64,000 nucleotides of DNA from an uncultured Prevotellaceae bacterium (GTDB lineage Bacteria; Bacteroidota; Bacteroidia; Bacteroidales; Bacteroidaceae). The notes beneath the pieces are model-generated. The model worked only from the letters and a program-made list of their open reading frames with translations. It had not been told where the DNA came from and did no database searches. Of the stretch, positions 61,552 through 64,000 are shown in pieces. The stretch spans positions 1-64,000 of the forward strand of contig CACYQO010000007.1 in the NCBI GenBank assembly GCA_902776545.1, read 5' to 3'. Each line of letters starts with the position of its first letter. Within the stretch, counting starts at the first letter, position 1. The position numbers and the translations under genes are program-made.

Positions 61552-62732
61552 TTAAGACTTATGGCAGTGCCATCGTGGGCGTCAATGCGTTGATGGTCAC
61601 CGTGGAGGTGACCGTAGGTGAAGGCCTAGGCTTCTTCATGGTGGGTCTGCCTGACAATGCCGTGAAGGAGAGCGCCCATCGTATTGTGTCGGCCTTCGAG
61701 GAGAGCGGCTATCGCATCCCTGGACAGCGTGTCACGGTAAACCTCGCTCCCGCCGACCTGAAGAAGGAGGGTTCGGCTTATGACCTCCCCATAGCGGTCG
61801 CCACCCTCGGATCAGTGGGCCTTGTGAAGGCCGACGAGTTAGACAAGTACGTCATCATGGGTGAGTTGGGACTCGATGGAATCCTTCGCCCCATCAAGGG
61901 AGTGCTTCCCATCGCCATCGAGGCGCGTCGCTGCCAGTACAAAGGCATCATCGTGCCCGCCGAGAACGCCCGCGAGGCAGCCATCGTCAACAACCTGGAG
62001 GTCTACAGCGCCCATACCCTCAAGGAAGTCATCGATTTCTTTAATGGCGAGGGCACCCTCGAGCAGACGATGGTGGACACCCGTGCCGAGTTCGCACGCT
62101 CACTGAACAGCTACGAATACGACTTCGCCGATGTCAAAGGTCAGCAAAGCGTCAAGCGCTGTCTCGAGATTGCTGCCGCCGGTGGCCACAATGCCATCAT
62201 GATAGGGCCTCCAGGCTCGGGCAAAACCATGCTTGCGAAACGCATGCCAGGCATCCTGCCGCCGCTGACGCTGAGCGAAAGCCTCGAGACCACGCAGATA
62301 CACTCTGTGGCAGGCCTAATGCGAAAGGAGGACTCGCTGATAGCCGTGCGTCCCTTCCGTGCACCTCATCACACCGTGTCGGACGTTGCCCTCGTGGGCG
62401 GTGGTACCAATCCCAAGCCCGGCGAAATATCGCTGGCTCACAACGGCGTGTTGTTCCTCGACGAGCTGCCTGAGTTCAAGCGCACAGTGCTGGAGGTTTT
62501 GCGGCAACCCATGGAGGAGCGCCACGTAACCATCAGTCGTGCCAAGATGACCATCGACTATCCCGCCGCCTTTATGCTCATCGCAGCCATGAATCCATGT
62601 CCCTGCGGCTACTATAACCATCCTACAATTCCCTGCACCTGCCCTCCAGGTGCCGTTAAGCGCTATCTCAACAAGGTCAGCGGCCCCCTGATGGATCGCA
62701 TTGAAACACAAAAATATTTTAAGAGGGCATAA
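61545..62732 (+). pseudogene. comM: ComM/YifB family Mg-chelatase-like ATPase, 3' end cut off by an inserted element
   Basis: The first ~385 residues of a ComM/YifB protein, normally about 510 aa and involved in branch migration of incoming DNA. The Lon-protease-like N-terminal domain ([17 protein letters not shown]), Walker A GPPGSGKT and Walker [11 protein letters not shown] are intact. Near the end the chain follows the family into SGPLMDRI, where the next residues should be DLHIEV; instead it reads ETQKYFKRA and stops. A large serine recombinase begins 50 bases later. Integration in comM is a known hot spot in other bacteria. The break is best placed at about 62707, inside the LMDRI codons. 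Confidence 0.9.
62697..62715 (+). mobile_element. Left attachment junction of the integrated element (attL-like)
   Basis: The comM reading is normal through GATCGCATTGA (62696-62706) and is foreign afterwards (AACACAAAAATATTT, AT-rich). A serine recombinase gene follows directly. The exact crossover core cannot be read without the right-hand junction. Confidence 0.6.
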
Positions 62733-62753
62733 TACTATATCGAATTATTTTTG

Positions 62754-62762
62754 TATCTTTGC
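62754..62762 (+). promoter_or_regulatory. -7 box (TATCTTTGC) of the recombinase gene
   Basis: TATCTTTGC is an exact TAnnTTTGC match, 9-21 bases ahead of the possible start codons. It lies inside the inserted DNA, so the element carries its own promoter. No clear -33 box. Confidence 0.6.
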
Positions 62763-62782
62763 ACTCATAAATGAATGTAATA

Positions 62783-64000
62783 ATGAGTGCAAAGGCTATA
62801 CTTTTTATGCGCGTGAGCACTGACGCTCAGATTATTGAGAGTCAGCCGAAGGTTCTACGCGATATGGCACATCAGGATGGATTTTCTGATGAAAACATTA
62901 TTTCAATAGGCGAAAAGGAGAGTGCTATCAAGTTGGATGAGGAAGAACGACGGAGCCTTGAAAAGTTGAAACACTATATCGAGACTGACAACATAGATAC
63001 TGTATATGTCTTTGAACTTTCGCGTATAGCGAGAACCGCAAAAGTCCTATATTCTGTCCGTGACTACTTGGTGGAGCATCAGGTTCAGTTAATATGCAAG
63101 GAGCCTCAATTTGTATTGTTGGAGAAAGACAGGTCAAAGGGTATTAGGAGTGATTCAAATCTTGTTTTCAGTATCTTTGGTGCGCTTGCGGAGCAGGAAA
63201 TGAAGTTGAAGAAAGAACGCTTTGCAAGAGGGCGCAAATACCAAGCAGAGACAAACAAGTTTAATGGTGGTAGAATACCGTTTGGATATAGGGTGAACTA
63301 TGATAAAGATAAACTTATTGAGATTTATGAAGAGGATGCTGAGGTGGTGCGACACATATATAGTCTTTACGAGCAAGGTTACTCTCAAACACAGATTGCA
63401 AGGTTATTGTTAGGTACATCAATGGAACGTAACTCTACATTGTCTGTGGTACACAATATACTCTCTAATGAAGCCTACACAGGCAGAAAGATAAAGGCAC
63501 ACGCCTTTGAACGCTCATATCCTCAAATCATCACTCCTGAACAATATGATAGATGCAGACAGATAGCAGCCGAACATAAACATACCGTAGACAAGTCCAC
63601 GCATATCTACTATGGTAGCAAGATTGTACGTTGTCCTGTATGTGAGGGGAGGTGCGGCGCGACTGCATCGAAGGGTTACTACTTTTGCTACAATGCCTAT
63701 AATGCAGTTCGCGATGTAAATGTATATGGGAAACTCCAATGCTCAAATAGGGCGACCATTAGCATCAATATTATGGATTCCCTTTTGTGGCATATTGCAA
63801 GTGCATCGGAGGCACGCCACATATTAGTAGATACTGAGCAAAACAGGAAAGGATATGAAAAGAAGATAAGTGATATAGAACGACTTATCGTAAGTAAAAC
63901 CAAGCAGAAAGAGACCCTGTCTGAAAAACGTGAGCGTCTTTTCGATGGTTGGGTAGAAGGCAGATGTAGTGAAGAGAAATACAAAAAGAAAGATGCTGAG
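62783..64000 (+). CDS. Large serine recombinase (integrase), 3' end beyond the window
   Basis: ATG 62783 (an in-frame ATG at 62771 adds four codons) opens a frame of at least 406 aa that runs off the right edge. Domains in order: resolvase catalytic domain with AILFMRVSTDAQIIESQ (catalytic Ser about residue 12), YVFELSRIART and ALAEQEMKLKKERFARGR; the recombinase domain with NGGRIPFGYRVNYD; a zinc ribbon with RCPVCEGRCG and FCY; then a coiled coil (KKISDIERLIVSKTKQKE). This is the phage/ICE-type integrase that inserts at a specific att site, here comM. Cargo lies outside the window. Confidence 0.93.
   Translation, partial: MSAKAILFMRVSTDAQIIESQPKVLRDMAHQDGFSDENIISIGEKESAIKLDEEERRSLEKLKHYIETDNIDTVYVFELSRIARTAKVLYSVRDYLVEHQVQLICKEPQFVLLEKDRSKGIRSDSNLVFSIFGALAEQEMKLKKERFARGRKYQAETNKFNGGRIPFGYRVNYDKDKLIEIYEEDAEVVRHIYSLYEQGYSQTQIARLLLGTSMERNSTLSVVHNILSNEAYTGRKIKAHAFERSYPQIITPEQYDRCRQIAAEHKHTVDKSTHIYYGSKIVRCPVCEGRCGATASKGYYFCYNAYNAVRDVNVYGKLQCSNRATISINIMDSLLWHIASASEARHILVDTEQNRKGYEKKISDIERLIVSKTKQKETLSEKRERLFDGWVEGRCSEEKYKKKDAE

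Overview
The window reads as chromosome of an uncultured member of the Bacteroidales (phylum Bacteroidota). The evidence is T9SS-type C-terminal sorting domains, promoters of the phylum-specific TAnnTTTGC type, families largely confined to the phylum (DUF4248, DUF4954), and Bacteroidales-type versions of zapA-rny-lgt, lptE and rpsT. Genus cannot be fixed from the sequence alone.

Layout. 1-402 is the 3' end of nifJ (pyruvate:ferredoxin oxidoreductase) followed by a terminator. 1121-3304 is a four-gene cassette: ECF sigma factor, three-TM putative anti-sigma partner, membrane-anchored protein and lipoprotein. 3505-12304 is a defence island: the two-gene Kiwa system (kwaA, kwaB), then a strongly AT-rich three-gene cluster built around an 1877-aa membrane P-loop NTPase resembling the KAP family, with a coiled-coil membrane protein and a small membrane-anchored protein. 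I do not recognise this cluster as a named system; it is the best candidate here for an undescribed one. 12305-13264 is non-coding repeat DNA with a period of about 160 bp. 13265-15399 is a second, paralogous copy of the ECF cassette. 15466-29073 is a run of secreted proteins: a T9SS beta-propeller-like protein, a 1775-aa PKD-rich adhesin-like protein, two further secreted proteins, a lipoprotein and an S8 subtilase.

29240-37540 is a second defence island: a DUF4248 protein, then dtcA-dtcB-dtcC (Detocs: GHKL kinase with a large helical sensor, stand-alone receiver, receiver fused to an ATP-attacking nucleoside-phosphorylase-like domain), then an 897-aa AlbA_2/GHKL/wHTH/PDDEXK/SANT-like fusion. 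Detocs works as an abortive phosphorelay: the kinase senses infection, DtcB is believed to soak up stray phosphate, and DtcC depletes ATP when phosphorylated.

37540-61551 is mostly housekeeping: yraN, a threonine-dehydrogenase-like SDR, tRNA-Glu, rpsT, a DUF4954 protein, nagB, a degenerate arginase-like protein, lptE, a DUF2723 protein, manA, a coiled-coil/zapA/structured RNA/rny/lgt block, gpmA, a FlK-like thioesterase, fabD, two UDG-superfamily proteins, a nitroreductase and sodB. A small Tat-signal gene at 37682-38009 is frameshifted in an A7 run. 61545-64000: comM/yifB is cut off after its LMDRI motif, and a large serine recombinase starts directly downstream and runs off the end. This is the left end of an element that integrated into comM.
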